Part shown: one piece after another, positions 12,307 to 43,084 of the stretch
Numbering within the stretch: the first letter of the stretch is position 1
Layout: each line of letters starts with the position of its first letter
DNA from: Akebia trifoliata
Taxonomy: Eukaryota > Streptophyta > Magnoliopsida > Ranunculales > Lardizabalaceae
Length of the DNA: 64,000 bases
NCBI GenBank assembly: GCA_017979445.1
Contig: CM030711.1
Coordinates: 38,556,757-38,620,756, forward strand
Direction of reading: 5' to 3'
Notes under the pieces: model-generated
Told to the model about the DNA's origin: nothing
What the model saw: the letters and a program-made list of their open reading frames with translations, nothing else
Database searches by the model: none
Made by a program: the position numbers and the translations under genes

Positions 12307-14165
12307 AAAAGTAAAGTTACTGTAGCATTTAGCCCTATTTTGAGTATTACTTTAAAAGAACCCCATTTTTGCAATTACATTATTCTTGTGAAATTTTTAT
12401 GCTAAAAGTCCTTAAAATAAAATATTAATGGTGAAAAGTTAACTTTTTATTTATTTATATTTTTTCTTAGTTATCAAAATTTTGTGTTCTATTTCCTGTG
12501 GCATTTGTTTATGTTTTTTAGATATGTTTTTGGAAACTTTTTTTTCATTTTTCATTATTGATTATTTCATAAGAGAAGATCAAGGTCAAGGGGCATAGCA
12601 GTGATTTATTGAAATACATATACTTCAAAAAAACAAAAAAAAATCAGATGTCACATGAAAATAGAACAAAAATTTTAAGAACGAAAAAAAAATTTGACTA
12701 AAAAAAAAAACTTATTAAAAAAAAAAAAATCACCTGGATTTTAATCTTAAATTTGGAGGTTTGGTGGCTGCCCATTTTCAAAGCCTTGTTTTACTTTCTA
12801 TGTATTTTGATTTTTTTTAAAAAGAAAAACAGAAAAGTTTGATCAATTCCATGAACTCTACACTCTAGAGGGTTGTAGTGTGGCCTTGAAAAAAAACAAT
12901 AATAAAAATAGAGGGCTGTGGTGTTTTGTTTCGTTTTTTTCCAATGTGACAATCCATGTGATTCCATTGACTCTTAATAAGATTTGAAATCTTTATTAAA
13001 CCAAGCCACCTAACTCTATTGAATAGTATTTATGATATTCATAAAATTGTAGAATTCAAACAAAATCTCATTACTTACTCTTGCTGTGAGTCTCCAAGTG
13101 GATGAGTGTTTCGGCCATTCCTCTTTTGAAAATATCACCCGAGTCATCTCGATTGTCAAACGAGACATTGTGTGGAACGATTATCATTGAATATCTTAAC
13201 CATTTTTGACCGATAATGAGCTGACTCAGGCAAATATCTCGTTCTTGGGAGATATTTGAAACCAAGATCATTCACTAATCTTAGTGGTATACATGGAAAA
13301 CAATTCAAGCTAGGGTTTTTTCGATCGCGTTTTTAAGTGTAAATTACCATTTCGTGTGCTTAATATGGAAAATGTCCAATTTTGGTATACTGTTCATTTT
13401 AATTCTCAAAACATGTTTTCCAACGAGATCGTCACTTTTATAATCAACAAAATCGCTGAAAAAGCACTTGCGATATCACTTTTGAAAAATCAAGGATAGT
13501 TGTCTTTAAAATTACTTGAGATCTCGCTGATAATTTATCAACGAGATCATCACTTTAAATTAGAATACCTACCTGAGATCTCACTGGAAAACATGTTTTG
13601 GGAATCAAAATGAACATTATACCATAATCAAAAAATTTATAAAATTTGCACTTTTTTTCAAAATTTTCTTCCCTTATTTATTTATTTATAATTATGATGA
13701 ATGATGCCAATATGAGGGCAGTCTATTGTGGTTTCAAATCTCATCCAAGACTTATGTGACTCACCAAAGTCATCTTGATATCGTCCACTAAAGACACAGA
13801 TTTAAGCCATGTCTAGAGCCTCACGCCATCTCACGAGACAAACGAAATGACTTGAATGATATTTTCAAAATCTTAGCAAAGTAAATAAAATTTGAACAAG
13901 TCAACTGGGATTTTGTATTTTTATTAAAAATAATTATTTTTTTTATAATTTAATATTTTATTATTTAAATAAAAAATTAGCTTGTGACTAAGGATCTAAT
14001 TATCCACCTTATTTTATATATATAAAAAAAAATTATTATTATTTATATGCAAAAATATTTTAATAAATAATTGTAAACCGAGTTAAATGGTTAATCTCGA
14101 CCAAGATGAGATAACTTAGTCTCTTCCATGATCAAGATGAGATCTCAAACCAAGATTTGAAATAT
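12307..14165. repeat. Dispersed ~1.7-kb repeat, copy B
   Basis: This is a same-orientation counterpart of 295-1960. It is slightly longer because of extra A-rich and T-rich sequence near 12790-12910. It includes its own M1 MITE at the matching position, so the MITE was present before the two copies separated. The minus-strand frame at 13071-13271 overlaps it and shows no domain. Confidence 0.75.
13333..13670. mobile_element. MITE family M1, copy 2
   Basis: It has the same long inverted-repeat structure as at 1140-1450: left arm 'accatttcgtgtgcttaa' and 'ctcaaaacatgttttcc', right arm 'gaaaacatgttttggga'. It is non-coding. Confidence 0.6.
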
Positions 14166-14739
14166 ATTTAAAAGTAGGAGGAAATTGTCTATGGATCAAC
14201 CTTACTAAATAAAGATTCACATTTTTGTACTTCTTTAGCACAATTATGTTGTTTTGATGAATCTTTTGAGCATCTCAATATTTGTTTTTTAAGTACATTA
14301 ATCGATTATTGTCTTCAATCAAGTTAGATCCTACATAGACTAATTGGGAGTAGGGCAATTATTAAGAGGAAAAAAATACTTTAAGGACCTTGGCGGAAGC
14401 ACTTTTTTCTAAATACTCCCTAAGTATTGGGCGGTCTCTTAATAGTTCATTTAGTAAATTTTTCTTTTCCTAAACATCCCTAGATTAGGGATGTCAATGG
14501 GTTAGTTCTAGTTCCTAAAGAACTTAACCATTATATTTATTTTGGTTTCGATTCTGGTTGGCTCCTGGTCCGATTATAAAATAAATGGAATCGAAACCAC
14601 CAAAAAACGCGAGTACCCATCAATTTCGATTCTCAAGAATGGAATGAGGAGAAAAAAGTATTTTAAATCATTATATAAAAAAAATTTCTTTTTAAAAAAT
14701 AATCTAAAAATTATTAACTTAATTATAATTTGTTATATT
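14166..14739. other. AT-rich spacer
   Basis: A text starting 'agggatgtcaatgggtta' near 14488 looks like the edge of a decayed mobile element. Its partner may be the 'ggaaaccgaaaccagt' text near 15390. The 87-codon plus frame at 14542-14805 runs from this into the MITE and is not a credible gene. Confidence 0.3.
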
Positions 14740-15100
14740 AAAAAGGTTGGGTTCAACAACCAAATTCCTAGTCAAAGTTTTGTCTTATATGGGCTAAAAG
14801 TTTAAGAATGAGCTGATATTTTGTGAGGGTGATATCTATGGTGAGGAGATCATCCTCACAAAAAATTAACTCATTCTGAAATCTCTAACCCCATCAAAAG
14901 TGGTTTATAAACTACCAATAAAAATTGACAATCCATGATTCTTCAACTTATAAACTGGGGTTAGAAGGTTCTAAATTAGCTGATTTTTTGTGAGAATGAT
15001 ATTCTCACCATAGAGATCATCCCCATAAAAAACAACCAATTCTGAAACTTTTAGCTCATATAGGACAAAACACTTTGACAATCAAACGCTACCAATACTA
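14740..15100. mobile_element. Palindromic MITE
   Basis: The two halves are inverted copies over roughly 150 bases each. The left arm has 'ttttgtcttatatgggct', 'ggtgatatctatggtgag' and 'ctctaacccc'; the right arm has the complement of each in reverse order. The inverse end reads GGTAGCGTTTGATTGTCAAA. There is no coding capacity, and the target duplication was not resolved. Confidence 0.6.
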
Positions 15101-17515
15101 AAGATATAAGTTAATGATTTTTTTCAAAAATAAAACTTTATCTTATTTAAAAATAATACTTTTTTAGAAGAGAATTCATTTTGAGCTACAATCCAAAATT
15201 TATATGAAAATTAAAGAATTTTATAGAAAGTGAATTAATTTTGAAATAAAAAAATACCTTAAATCATCAATAGTATACAAAGAAATGACAAAATAAATCA
15301 GGTAGCCATTGGATAGAACCCAATAGTTTTGATTCCTATGATTCGGTTCCATTTTAGACCTAGCTCTAATTGGTTCCAATAAAAAGGAAACCGAAACCAG
15401 TGTTTTTAAAATATTAAGATGATTTTGAATTTTTATTATTATAATATTGAATGTTAAATGAGATATTTTTGTAATTTCAACAAATTAATTAACAGGATTA
15501 TGCGTTTGCTATTTTATTTATTTTGTTATTATTATTTTAGGCAAACAAGTTAGCTAAGTTAGCACCTTCATTTGCCATTTTATTCAGTTTAATAAATATA
15601 AAAAATAAAAAAACCCTAATTATTAATGAGTTTAAATGCATTTAAAGGGTATTTTTGAAAGAAAATTTTGGTGTCAAGCACACTTACTCCACCTCTCCTT
15701 GTAACAGTAAAGAGATACTACTTTCCAGCTTTAAGGTTGGTAACAGTTTCTCTTTCTTGGATTCAATACTGATCACTTCTCTCATAAGAGAGAGTGAGTG
15801 AGTTGAATCGAATCTTGGGCGACATTTGGTTCGGATAGTAAAACTTGATTTTTTTATTCTAATTTTGGATTGTTAAAATCAAGTTATAGAAAGTGTCTTT
15901 TAGAATCCAGAATCTCATTTGGTTGAATAGTTTCTGAAAACTGATTTTACACTCCATAATCAGAATCTTGTTTGGCTAACATTATTTTTAAAACATGATC
16001 AAAATACATAAAAAATTGTAACAATATTGAAATTAACCAATTATATACAAAAATAATATCAATCATAGACAGACAAGATGAGACAAAACAAATTAACATA
16101 AATTGAAACACAACCACAATATTCTTTCTATCTACTTTAGGCATGAAAAATCCTAAAAGTAAGCTTCAACCATAGAACATCCTCTTCAACAATTGATATT
16201 ATTTTATCAAAAATAGCTTAATAGTGTGCTGCTAATCAAGGAGCCAACAAATTCTAATATGGGAATTTTAATACAACACAGGTTTCTGATAGATCACTAG
16301 AGGTTACTTAACTTAGGTATTAGTTTTACGAGGAAGGAATCCCTAAAGAACATCAAAGTTATAATCTTTCCAAACTATTGCTAGTTCAAGCACAACACAA
16401 GAAAGTATATCGAGAAAATAATATTGAAGATCTGATGCTTGATGGCCCTCTAGAGGAGACATGGTTGAAAACGATGATCAACAACAAATACAAATCCTCT
16501 TCAAGGCTCGATATTGTAGATGATCACTGGTTTTGGAAAGAAAAATCAAGGGTTTTAGGTTCGAAAACTCTTAGTTCCTACAGTTTTTTAGTTTTAGAAA
16601 AAAAAGAAAAAAAAAAAAAAGAGAAACAATGGATTGAAGACGGCATTGAAATGAACTAGATATGGGGGTTGCATATCTAGTAGGATGATTGATTTTAGAA
16701 GAAAACTTAAGGGTTTTCTTGAACCCACGAGCAAATGGATGTTACATGGTGATTCGTTAATCCTGCAAAAAAACTACAACCGGCTTGTGGTTGAGAAACA
16801 CAAGAAACAGTGTGAGGACCATTTCTGAATTTTGTGGTTTTTATTTCCTGATTTTTAAAAAATCACCCCAACAATCCCTCCCAACCAAACACCCTCATAG
16901 ATTCTAAAATCTGATTATGATCAAGAATCGGATTCTAGAATCCGAAGACTTGGACTAAACCTTCACTAGCTAGCATCAATGAAATATATGAGACGAAGAA
17001 GAGAACGACAAAAGAAAAGTTCACTCGGTCAATCCACTGAATACAATCACAATAAGATGATCTCAAACTTCAAGAAATAATAATGATCCTGAATCAAAGT
17101 TCTAAGCAAATAAAAAGGGCAGTGGAGGATGGATTGGGAAATGTTGAGATACCACATTTTCTCTCAAGTTCATATCCAGATTCAACTACATAAGGTATAC
17201 CTAATTCGGCAAACCAAGAAAAAAATCTACATATAACAATATGGGCATGGTGCAATATATCACAGGCAAGAGAAAGTAAATTACGAATAAAACGGCTCAT
17301 TGTTTTGCACTGATTTGATCTGACGAGAGAAGAAAATGAACCTCGTCAATAACCCACATTAGGAAACGATACTTCCTTGATTTCATCATGGACGATAGGC
17401 CTCCAATTGGAATGTCATCACTTGTTTTATTGATAAGGTGATGAAAAGCCTAAGGTAGCCATGCGTAACTAATCTTCGCCTCGAGAGTCTTGGAAACTTA
17501 CCTAAAAGAAACAAG
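15101..17515. other. Intergenic, decayed mobile-element ends
   Basis: A text with 'acatttggttcgga' and 'tccagaatctcatttggttg' (15827-15925) and its rough inverse 'caaacaccctcatagattc' to 'aagacttggactaaacc' (16888-16960) may be the ends of one non-autonomous DNA element. The frame at 16378-16659 between them has no recognisable domain and ends in a lysine-rich tract. The 68-codon minus frame at 17094-17300 lies just downstream of the mS29 stop and could be 3' UTR. Confidence 0.35.
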
Positions 17516-36369
<18,854 letters not shown>

Positions 36370-36475
36370 TTTTTTCTTTTTTTCTCTTTTTTAGAGAGAG
36401 AGAGAGGTTGCAGTTGCCAGGTAGTAGGGTTTTGTGAATTGCGAATGAAGAAAAGGGGAGGAGGTTTAATTTTAG
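36370..36475 (-). promoter_or_regulatory. DAP3: mS29 5' leader with CT run
   Basis: Upstream of the ATG, on the coding strand, are a (CT)n run and an A-rich stretch ending directly at the start codon. No TATA box is evident in the ~105 bases before the first MITE. The transcription start was not located. Confidence 0.35.
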
Positions 36476-36765
36476 TGATATTCTATTGGCACACCAACTT
36501 TTACACACAACACAGCAATCCTTTTGAATTCAACGGTTGTTTATTTTAATTCCCAAAACTTGTATTTCGAGTGCATTCGACACTTTATAATGAATAAAGT
36601 AGCTGGTATATGTACGAATTCGGAGATATTAAAAGTGATCAATTCACGAGTTCGTAGGTTATAAAAATGACGAATGCATATTTTGAGAATTAAAATGAAT
36701 AGTGTATCAAACTCATAATTTCGTCATATTTAATGTACAAAATGGAGATTTGCCCATTTATGTAC
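36476..36765. mobile_element. M2 end with MITE M1 copy 3
   Basis: An M2 end ('attggcacaccaactttt') is followed by an M1 inverted-repeat element (about 36535-36760; 'aattcccaaaacttgtattt' and 'attttgagaattaaaatg'). They begin about 105 bases upstream of the mS29 start codon. Confidence 0.5.
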
Positions 36766-37645
36766 GAGAGACGATATTGGCACCCTAACTTTCACTTATT
36801 GCATCCCAATTGAAGATACAGAAAATATGGTGAATCTCCATTTTGTGTGTTGGTACCATACATTAGATTATCGAGGAGTCAGCTAGCAAGGTCAAGTATA
36901 AGTCTTCAGCTTTCTCTTAGGCTGAGAAGAGCTGGCTATTGACATTATGCGTCAAGGCTTGAACACAACAATCAAAATTATAACAAGCATTGGTTTAGGC
37001 ACGAGTTGCTTTTTCACCTTGTAGTATCATATCATTACCTTTTTAATTCTGATTAGGAATTCATGAAGGATGTTTGCTCTTTTATTTTACTTTATTATGC
37101 TATAGCTTTTGTTTCCTAAAACATGTTTTTCTGTGAATTCGTCATTTTTATTATCAATGAATTTACTGATAAAATATCAATAATTTTGTCAGATCAACGA
37201 TCTCGTTGGTCAATTGTAATTTATCAACCGTTGATTATAAAACGACAAATTCACAAGAAAAACATGTTTTGGGAATAAAAATGAACAGTGTATCAAAATC
37301 AGAATTTTGTCTAAGTTGTGCACATTTTGGGAAATGTCCCAAGAAAATAAGTGAATGATTGAGAATAAGTAAAAGTTGAGGTTCCAATAGAGATAGATTC
37401 TCTCTCTATTTTTTTTTTTCTAGATTTCTATTTTTGGGGTTTTGGGATTTTATATGAGCCTAATTATACTTGCAAACAATTACTGAAATTGTCTGAACAA
37501 GTTATAATGTTGGGATTTAATTTGAACCAAACCTTTGTAATGTTTGAAGAGTGTGTTTAATCTTCAATTGAGGGTGTGATAAATAATTTAAGAAATTGGG
37601 GTGTAGTAAGGAAAGTTGGGGTGACAATAACAGTAGTCTTATTTA
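36766..37645. mobile_element. MITE M2 copy carrying a nested M1
   Basis: The outer parts (36766-36827 and 37350-37645) together match the M2 copy at 20195-20517. They are split by an M1 element flanked by the 8-base duplication AGAAAATA (36820-36827 and 37342-37349). Confidence 0.65.
36828..37341. mobile_element. MITE M1 copy 4 (nested)
   Basis: The ends read 'gaatctccattttgtgtg' and, inverted, 'cccaaaatgtgcac'. Inner arms contain 'aaaacatgtttttctgtgaa' and its complement near 37260. The 8-bp target duplication supports hAT-type mobility. Confidence 0.65.
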
Positions 37646-37679
37646 AACATATAGATTGGTGTGGTATAAGTAAAAGTTG

Positions 37680-38520
37680 GTGTGTTAATAGAAACTCCTT
37701 AATTTTAATTTTATGATTATGCTTCCCTCTCTATCGATTATACATGGTAATTCTAATAACCATTACAACTTCATTTTCAATGATATTTCTTCTAGGGCAG
37801 TCAATGGGTTGGATCAAGCAATTGGTCCGGTCGGATCCTAATGTTTGGCCCATCTAATGGTCGGACCAAAAAAGGTCGAATGGGCAAAAAAAAAATTTCT
37901 AATTGGACGTTGTTAGACCAGAAATCTCAACATATCTCTTATGAAAATCATCAAAAGAATTTTTACTCTTCAATTTTGATTAATCAAAAATAAAATTCAA
38001 TCCTAAGCACTGATACCAATTGTTGTATTTTTACAAAACCCAAACACGTTGACATATTTAAAATATCTAGAGTTCTACAATCACTCAATACCAATCATGT
38101 GGATTGTTGTCTATAAAATTTAAATTATCATACCTTTGATTGTAAATAATACTCTTAACATTCAAAGGACTGATTATTTATTGCTTTTGACTCCCCAATC
38201 TCTAATAGTCACTAGTAACAATAGAGAGAATTCTATTTCAATCCTTAACATGGATGGCCAATCTAGAAATTTTCCTTAGTAAGGAAAGTGTTTTTCTATC
38301 AAATAAACCAGTGTGACATGTTAAGTACAATTCATATTTTTTCGTCATTTCTTAAGGCACTTAACAAATTTTCTAACTCATATCGTCGATCTTGATCATA
38401 AAATCATGCATGTCACTTAAATCATTTCATATTTTATTACTTAATTACATGAAATTTATGGATCTTAATGTTGAATTATACAGTTGTCATGATTGACTTG
38501 TATAGTTGTCATAAACTAAT
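37680..38520. other. Intergenic, nothing recognised
   Basis: AT-rich DNA with no coding frame of note. A 'cagtcaatgggttggatcaa' text near 37798 resembles the edge of a decayed transposon. Confidence 0.3.
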
Positions 38521-39792
38521 TGTTAGGAAAGAAATCAGAGTGTATATTTAGTTAGGAAAATTATTCTGATTCCTTAAATCATGGGATTTGTAATGGTAGG
38601 AATATTTTTTGATTTGGGTAGATTAGTTTCCTATTTTTCTCCCTAAAATAGGCCATATATTTTTGTGTACCAATTATTCTAATTCAGTGAGAAATTATCA
38701 TTCTCTATCCCTTTTTTACGATATGGTTACTTTTCATTGCAACCTTCATTGTTGCGTTATTTTCTGTTTCATCCTCAATCCTTTTCTTCCAAAAAATTCT
38801 CCTCTTGATCACCATGGCCACATCCGAAACCAAGACTTCAAATGCCTTTACTCAAACAGACGAGGTCAACACAAATCAAATGATTGGAGATCTGTAGAAT
38901 ATTTAGGCTACATACAGATTGAATGAGAAAAATTATCTCAAGTGGTCCCAATTTGTTAAAACATGCCTGAAGGGTGAAAGGAGACTCAAAGTTTGAAGTA
39001 TGGGACGAAACTGATTCCATGATCATGTCATGGTTATGAGATTCTATGGATCCTACAATTAGTGACACCTGTATGTTTTTCACAACTGCAAAGGAGATTT
39101 GGGAGTCCACTAGGAAAACCTATTCAAAAGCTCGTGATGCAGCCAAAGTGTATGAGATTAAAGTGAGGACCAGTGCAACCAAACAAGGAGGCAAAATGAT
39201 GACAGAGTATGCCAATTTACTTAAAAAACTTGTGGCAGGAACTTGATCACTATCGAGTACTTGAGATGAAATGCCCAGAAGATACTGCTATCTTGAAGAA
39301 CTTCATTGAGGAGGACCAAGTTAATGATTTCTTGGCTGGACTGAATCCTAAATTTGATCAGATTAGGGTTCAGATACACGGCAAGGAGGAGACACCTTCA
39401 TTGGAGGAAACTATTTCTCTAATTCGGACAGAAGAAAGTCGAAGGGGTATAATGCTCAAACCTCAAGTTTTAGATGGCTCAACCTTGGTGACTAAAATTG
39501 AACAACCTCACATGCAAGAAAAGGGAAAACAGACTTGTCAAAATTATCAGGGAGAGATAACAAGGATAATTTGTGGTGTACCTACTATAAAAAAAACGAG
39601 ACACACCAAGGAGAATTGCTGGAAAATTGAATGGTAAACCACCAAGTTGAGAATGGGGAAACCGTGGAGGTCAACAAAGGTCTCAATCTCAGGCTCATCT
39701 GACAGAACAAATCAACCAAAATGAGGTACTGGAGAAAGGAGGACTTAATAGTGAAGAGATTGAAAAACTTGGACAAAGGTCTCAATCTCAGG
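38521..39792 (+). mobile_element. Truncated Ty1/copia element: LTR and gag
   Basis: It starts TGTTAGGAAAG, an LTR-like start followed by about 200 bases of LTR-like text. A broken Gag starts at the ATG at 38814 (MATSETKTSNAFTQ). Clear Gag blocks are EIWESTRKTYSKARDAAKVY, MTEYANLLKN, FLAGLNPKFDQIRVQI and, near 39585, a zinc knuckle ending KKTRHTKENCWKI. Frameshifts occur near 39000 and 39215. No pol follows: the element ends at a 20-base phrase repeated at 39674 and 39773, where the leader/palindrome repeat region begins. Confidence 0.85.
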
Positions 39793-40075
39793 TAGCCATC
39801 CATTTTTAGAACCTTTGATCAAGTCTACAAGAATTTTTTTTTTTAATCTGAGTTTTTTCCATGAAATATAAAAGGGTTGTAGAGTTGGATTGCCAATATG
39901 GTAATCCATTGATCTCAACGATCCCTTGTAAGATTTGAAATCTTACAAAGCTAAGTAAGGACTGTTTTTTTTTAAAAAAATAACAGATTTATTATATAAA
40001 AAAAGAGCCGAGATTTTCTAGCTCCCCCTCTTGACAAACTCTCCCAAAACTGCACACATTTACGGGGATGTGCAT
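39793..40075. repeat. Partial palindromic-family repeat
   Basis: It contains the family block 'gttggattgccaatatggta' and 'gatttgaaatcttacaaag', matching 61010-61340. Its left part is missing, replaced by the copia gag fragment. Confidence 0.6.
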
Positions 40076-40079
40076 ATTT

Positions 40080-40800
40080 TTTGTTTACTTTTATGATAAA
40101 AGAAGTTCTCCTGCTAAAGGTAGAGGAGAGTGTTTGTATACTTCAACTATTTCACAGATTTCATACTTAAATTGATAGATGTTCATCAAAATCAGTATGA
40201 AATCCGTGGAATAGACGAAATTTATTACACTAATTCTAATTCATGGTAACAAGAAGAAGACAAAATGGAATTATTTGTAAGTATTCTTCAAAACCTTTGT
40301 CTCGTTCAACATAATAGAATGATACTTAACTGATTTAAGGATTAAGATTTATTTTAAACATAGAATTTTAAGGTTTGGATAGTTATAGCTAGGATTTAAT
40401 TAAGAGAATTTCTATTGCCACACCAACTTTTACTAATGCCATCCCAAGATGTGTGTTGATTCTTCAGTGATAGCAAAAGTTGGTGTGACAATAGAATCTC
40501 TATTGATTAAGAGTTGATGTTGTACGATTAGTTTATGGTAACTTTTCTTGTGTCCCAAGCCCCGATTAAAACGTCGAAGCAAAGTTTGGTTATAGGGTTT
40601 AGGTAAGTAAAGGTCATAGTTTAAGGTTTAATTAAGAGTTGAAGTTATATGATTATAATTAGTTTAGGGTAACTTTGCTTATGTCTCAATCTCGAATAAT
40701 CAATTGAGGTTATAGGATTTAGAGATTAAGAGGCTTGTTTTAGAAATAATACAAATATACATCGTATTTTCATAGAAACATATCTCTATCAAATATTATG
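40080..40800 (+). repeat. Leader module, copy 1
   Basis: The order is 'gtagaggagagtgtttgtat', an ~80-bp hairpin (40141-40220), the donor-like 'ttatttgtaagtattc' (40271-40286), then an intron-like tail with 'gttgatgttgtacgatta' and 'agggtttaggtaag'. It contains an M2 MITE at 40409-40496. It matches 61430-62150 most closely and also 43085-43790 and 54560-55300. No protein coding was recognised. Confidence 0.7.
40409..40496. mobile_element. MITE M2 in leader copy 1
   Basis: A short M2 element: left end 'tctattgccacaccaacttt', right end the complement. The corresponding site is empty in the copies at 43.4 and 54.9 kb, where 'tttaattaagggttgag' is uninterrupted. Confidence 0.7.
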
Positions 40801-40804
40801 TACA

Positions 40805-41420
40805 AAGATTTACCCAATAGACCTCATTGTTGTATTTTTATTACAAAAACTCTCTTGGAGTTCTAACAAGTAATAACTCCAGGGAACCTTACTTTATAAA
40901 GTTTGTTTCCCACCAAAACTAGCTTTATCAAGTTTATTACCCAGCAAACCTTGGAGTGGGGATTCACGTCATATAATTCAAATTGATGCGATTGATGTGT
41001 TCTTAACATATCGTGGAGTGGATCATAACCTTGTCAATCTGTGGCTATTAAAAACATGATATGATGCCACAGGGTTATAAAGGATAAAATTCTAAGACAT
41101 CGAAAAAAAAGAGTTAATTTTCACCGTTGAATTTTAGTTTTCAATTTGGGAGATCTGTGGCCATCCATTTTTAGCATTTTCCATCAAGCTTAAAAAGGAC
41201 TTTAAAAAAATCTTTTCAGTCTAAACTTTTTCATAAAATCTAAAAGGTTGTGGTGTTGCATTGCTAATTTGATAATCCATGTGGGCCCAACGACCCTTAT
41301 TAAGATTTGAAATCTTACTAAGTTAGTCACACTAGCATGATTTATAAAGTAAGGTTTGTTCCGTAATAAACTTGATAAAGAAGGGGGGTTTTGTAATAAA
41401 ATTGCAACAAATATATTTAC
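40805..41420. mobile_element. Palindromic element, copy 1
   Basis: The left end is 'tttttattacaaaaactctc' and the right end 'gttttgtaataaaattgcaa', with inverted arms of roughly 100 bases ('aagtttgtttccc' against 'ggtttgttccgtaataaac'). The centre holds the 'aatccatgtgggc' and 'gatttgaaatcttac' block. It is non-coding. It matches 62155-62770, 42475-43075 and 53800-54435. Confidence 0.6.
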
Positions 41421-42052
41421 CCGATAAAAAGGATAATTTAATTAAAATTCAATCCAAATAATTATGATTTGAAGTACTAGCATTTAAAAATGATAATTTA
41501 ATTTGCTAAGAATATTTTTTTTATCAATAAGATTCTCTGACGTGTAAATTAAGAAAGAATTTAGCATTCTTATTTCAACAGAAGTTGAATGAATTAATCG
41601 TGTCAATCCACTTTTAGTTATAAATTATTTGTGACTCTTATCATTTTATCAAATTTATTTTTTAATCAAAATTCTAATTGAATGATCCCAATGTGATGGT
41701 CTCCGTGATTTTTCCAATCATAAAATTATGAGTCATTGTTGATCTTTTTCTAATTCTAATGAACGACAAAGCGTAAAATAACTGACTTGTTAGGATTTAT
41801 CTTGACTTCTATGATGAATTTTATACTGCATGGCTCATCATTCACCCCAACGTCTTTAGTGATATTAATCATTTTTTATCTTGTCTTGAAAAATATCAAT
41901 GAGTCAGTTGAAACATCTTTATCCAAACCTTTCATGAAATGTCCTGCTAACATAAAGAGATGTTATCCTTTAGACAAATTTTTTTAATAAGTTAAAATTT
42001 TATTAGAAAAATGAAAAAGGGCTCGAGGTGAACCCATAATTAAAAAAAAACG

Positions 42053-42083
<31 letters not shown>

Positions 42084-42098
42084 ATCTCCAAGCTACAA
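41421..42098. repeat. Duplicated AT-rich flank with poly-A
   Basis: 41421-41960 aligns closely with 62770-63285, so the duplication extends past the palindromic element. It then diverges into an A-only run near 42045-42080. The frame at 41787-41987 is conserved in neither copy. Confidence 0.6.
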
Positions 42099-42229
42099 AT
42101 GTGCTCCCATCTTATTACAAAAATCCTCAAAGAAACACCCGTTAAACGTCTTTGGCCAAATGAAGTTCAGCCCCAATACCGAGAGAATCATATCATAAGT
42201 TTGGAATTCTTTCCCTTGAAAGATCTGAT

Positions 42230-42470
42230 GATTCCCCTTGGAGTTAATCCACTCCAAGATATGTTACATTACAAATTAATCACATCAATTTAAATTTTAT
42301 GACGTGGATCTCTATTCCAAGCTTTGATCGATAACAAACTTGATAAAGTAAGATTTGATGGGTAACAAACTTCATAACGTAAGATTCCTTTGGCGTTGTC
42401 AGAACTACAAGCGTTTCTATAATAAAAATTCAACAATTAAGTCTGCTGGGTAATTATCTTTTTCTTAACA
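42230..42470. repeat. Inverted half of palindromic element
   Basis: 'aatccactccaagatatgtt' and 'gacgtggatctct' are the complement of the left arm of the element that follows (42475-43075). The same arrangement recurs at 53575-53790, so this pair was duplicated as a block. Confidence 0.6.
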
Positions 42471-42474
42471 CCCA

Positions 42475-43080
42475 ACACACCTAATTATTGCATTTTTATT
42501 ACAAAACCTCCCTTGGAGTTCTAACAAACTCCAAGGGGAACCTTGCTTTGTGAAGTTTGTTAACCACCAAACCTTGGAGTGGGATCCGCATAAAAAATTC
42601 AAATTAATGGAGTTAATTTGTTACTTAACATACTTAGAGGAGTGGATCCAACTGCATCAATTTGTGGCATCCCATGATCTGATGCTATGCTACAGGGTAT
42701 AAAGGACAAAAATTGTAAGAATTTCGAATATTTTTTTAGAAAAAAAGTTAAATTTCAACATTGAAATTTAGTTTTAAAATTTTGCGTTCCGTAGCCATCC
42801 ACTTTCAACACCTTCCATTAAGCACAAAAATGTTTTCTTGTCATTTTTTTTTCTTTTGAATATGAGTTTTTCCTTGAAATCTAAAAGGCTGTGGTGTTGG
42901 ATTGCCAATTTTATAATCCATGTGGGCTCAAAGACCCTTAGTAATATTTGAAATCTTACTAAGTTAGGCACGGTAGTCTGATTCCATAAATTAAGGTTTG
43001 TTTAGTAACAAACTTGATGAAGTAAGGGAGTTTTTGTAATAAAATTGTTACAGATGTGTCTGCCTGGTAAATCTCTCTTT
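42475..43080. mobile_element. Palindromic element, copy 2
   Basis: The left arm is 'attacaaaacctcccttgga' and the right arm ends 'gagtttttgtaataaaattg'. The inner block is 'ctgtggtgttggattgccaa'. Its inside left arm is complementary to 42230-42470, giving a second, larger inverted repeat. Confidence 0.6.
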
Positions 43081-43084
43081 TGTC

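Noticed and set aside
16378..16659. 93-codon plus frame ending in a Lys-rich tail
   Set aside because: It has no recognisable motif, lies between possible transposon ends, and the tail comes from a poly-A run.
40141..40220. The leader hairpin as a microRNA precursor
   Set aside because: The arms are only ~27 bases with several mismatches and all four copies vary within the arms. There is no evidence of a mature small RNA, so it is kept as a structural note only.
42045..42080. Long A run as a possible polyadenylated retrocopy end
   Set aside because: No processed gene or LINE 3' end precedes it; the upstream sequence is the duplicated AT-rich flank.
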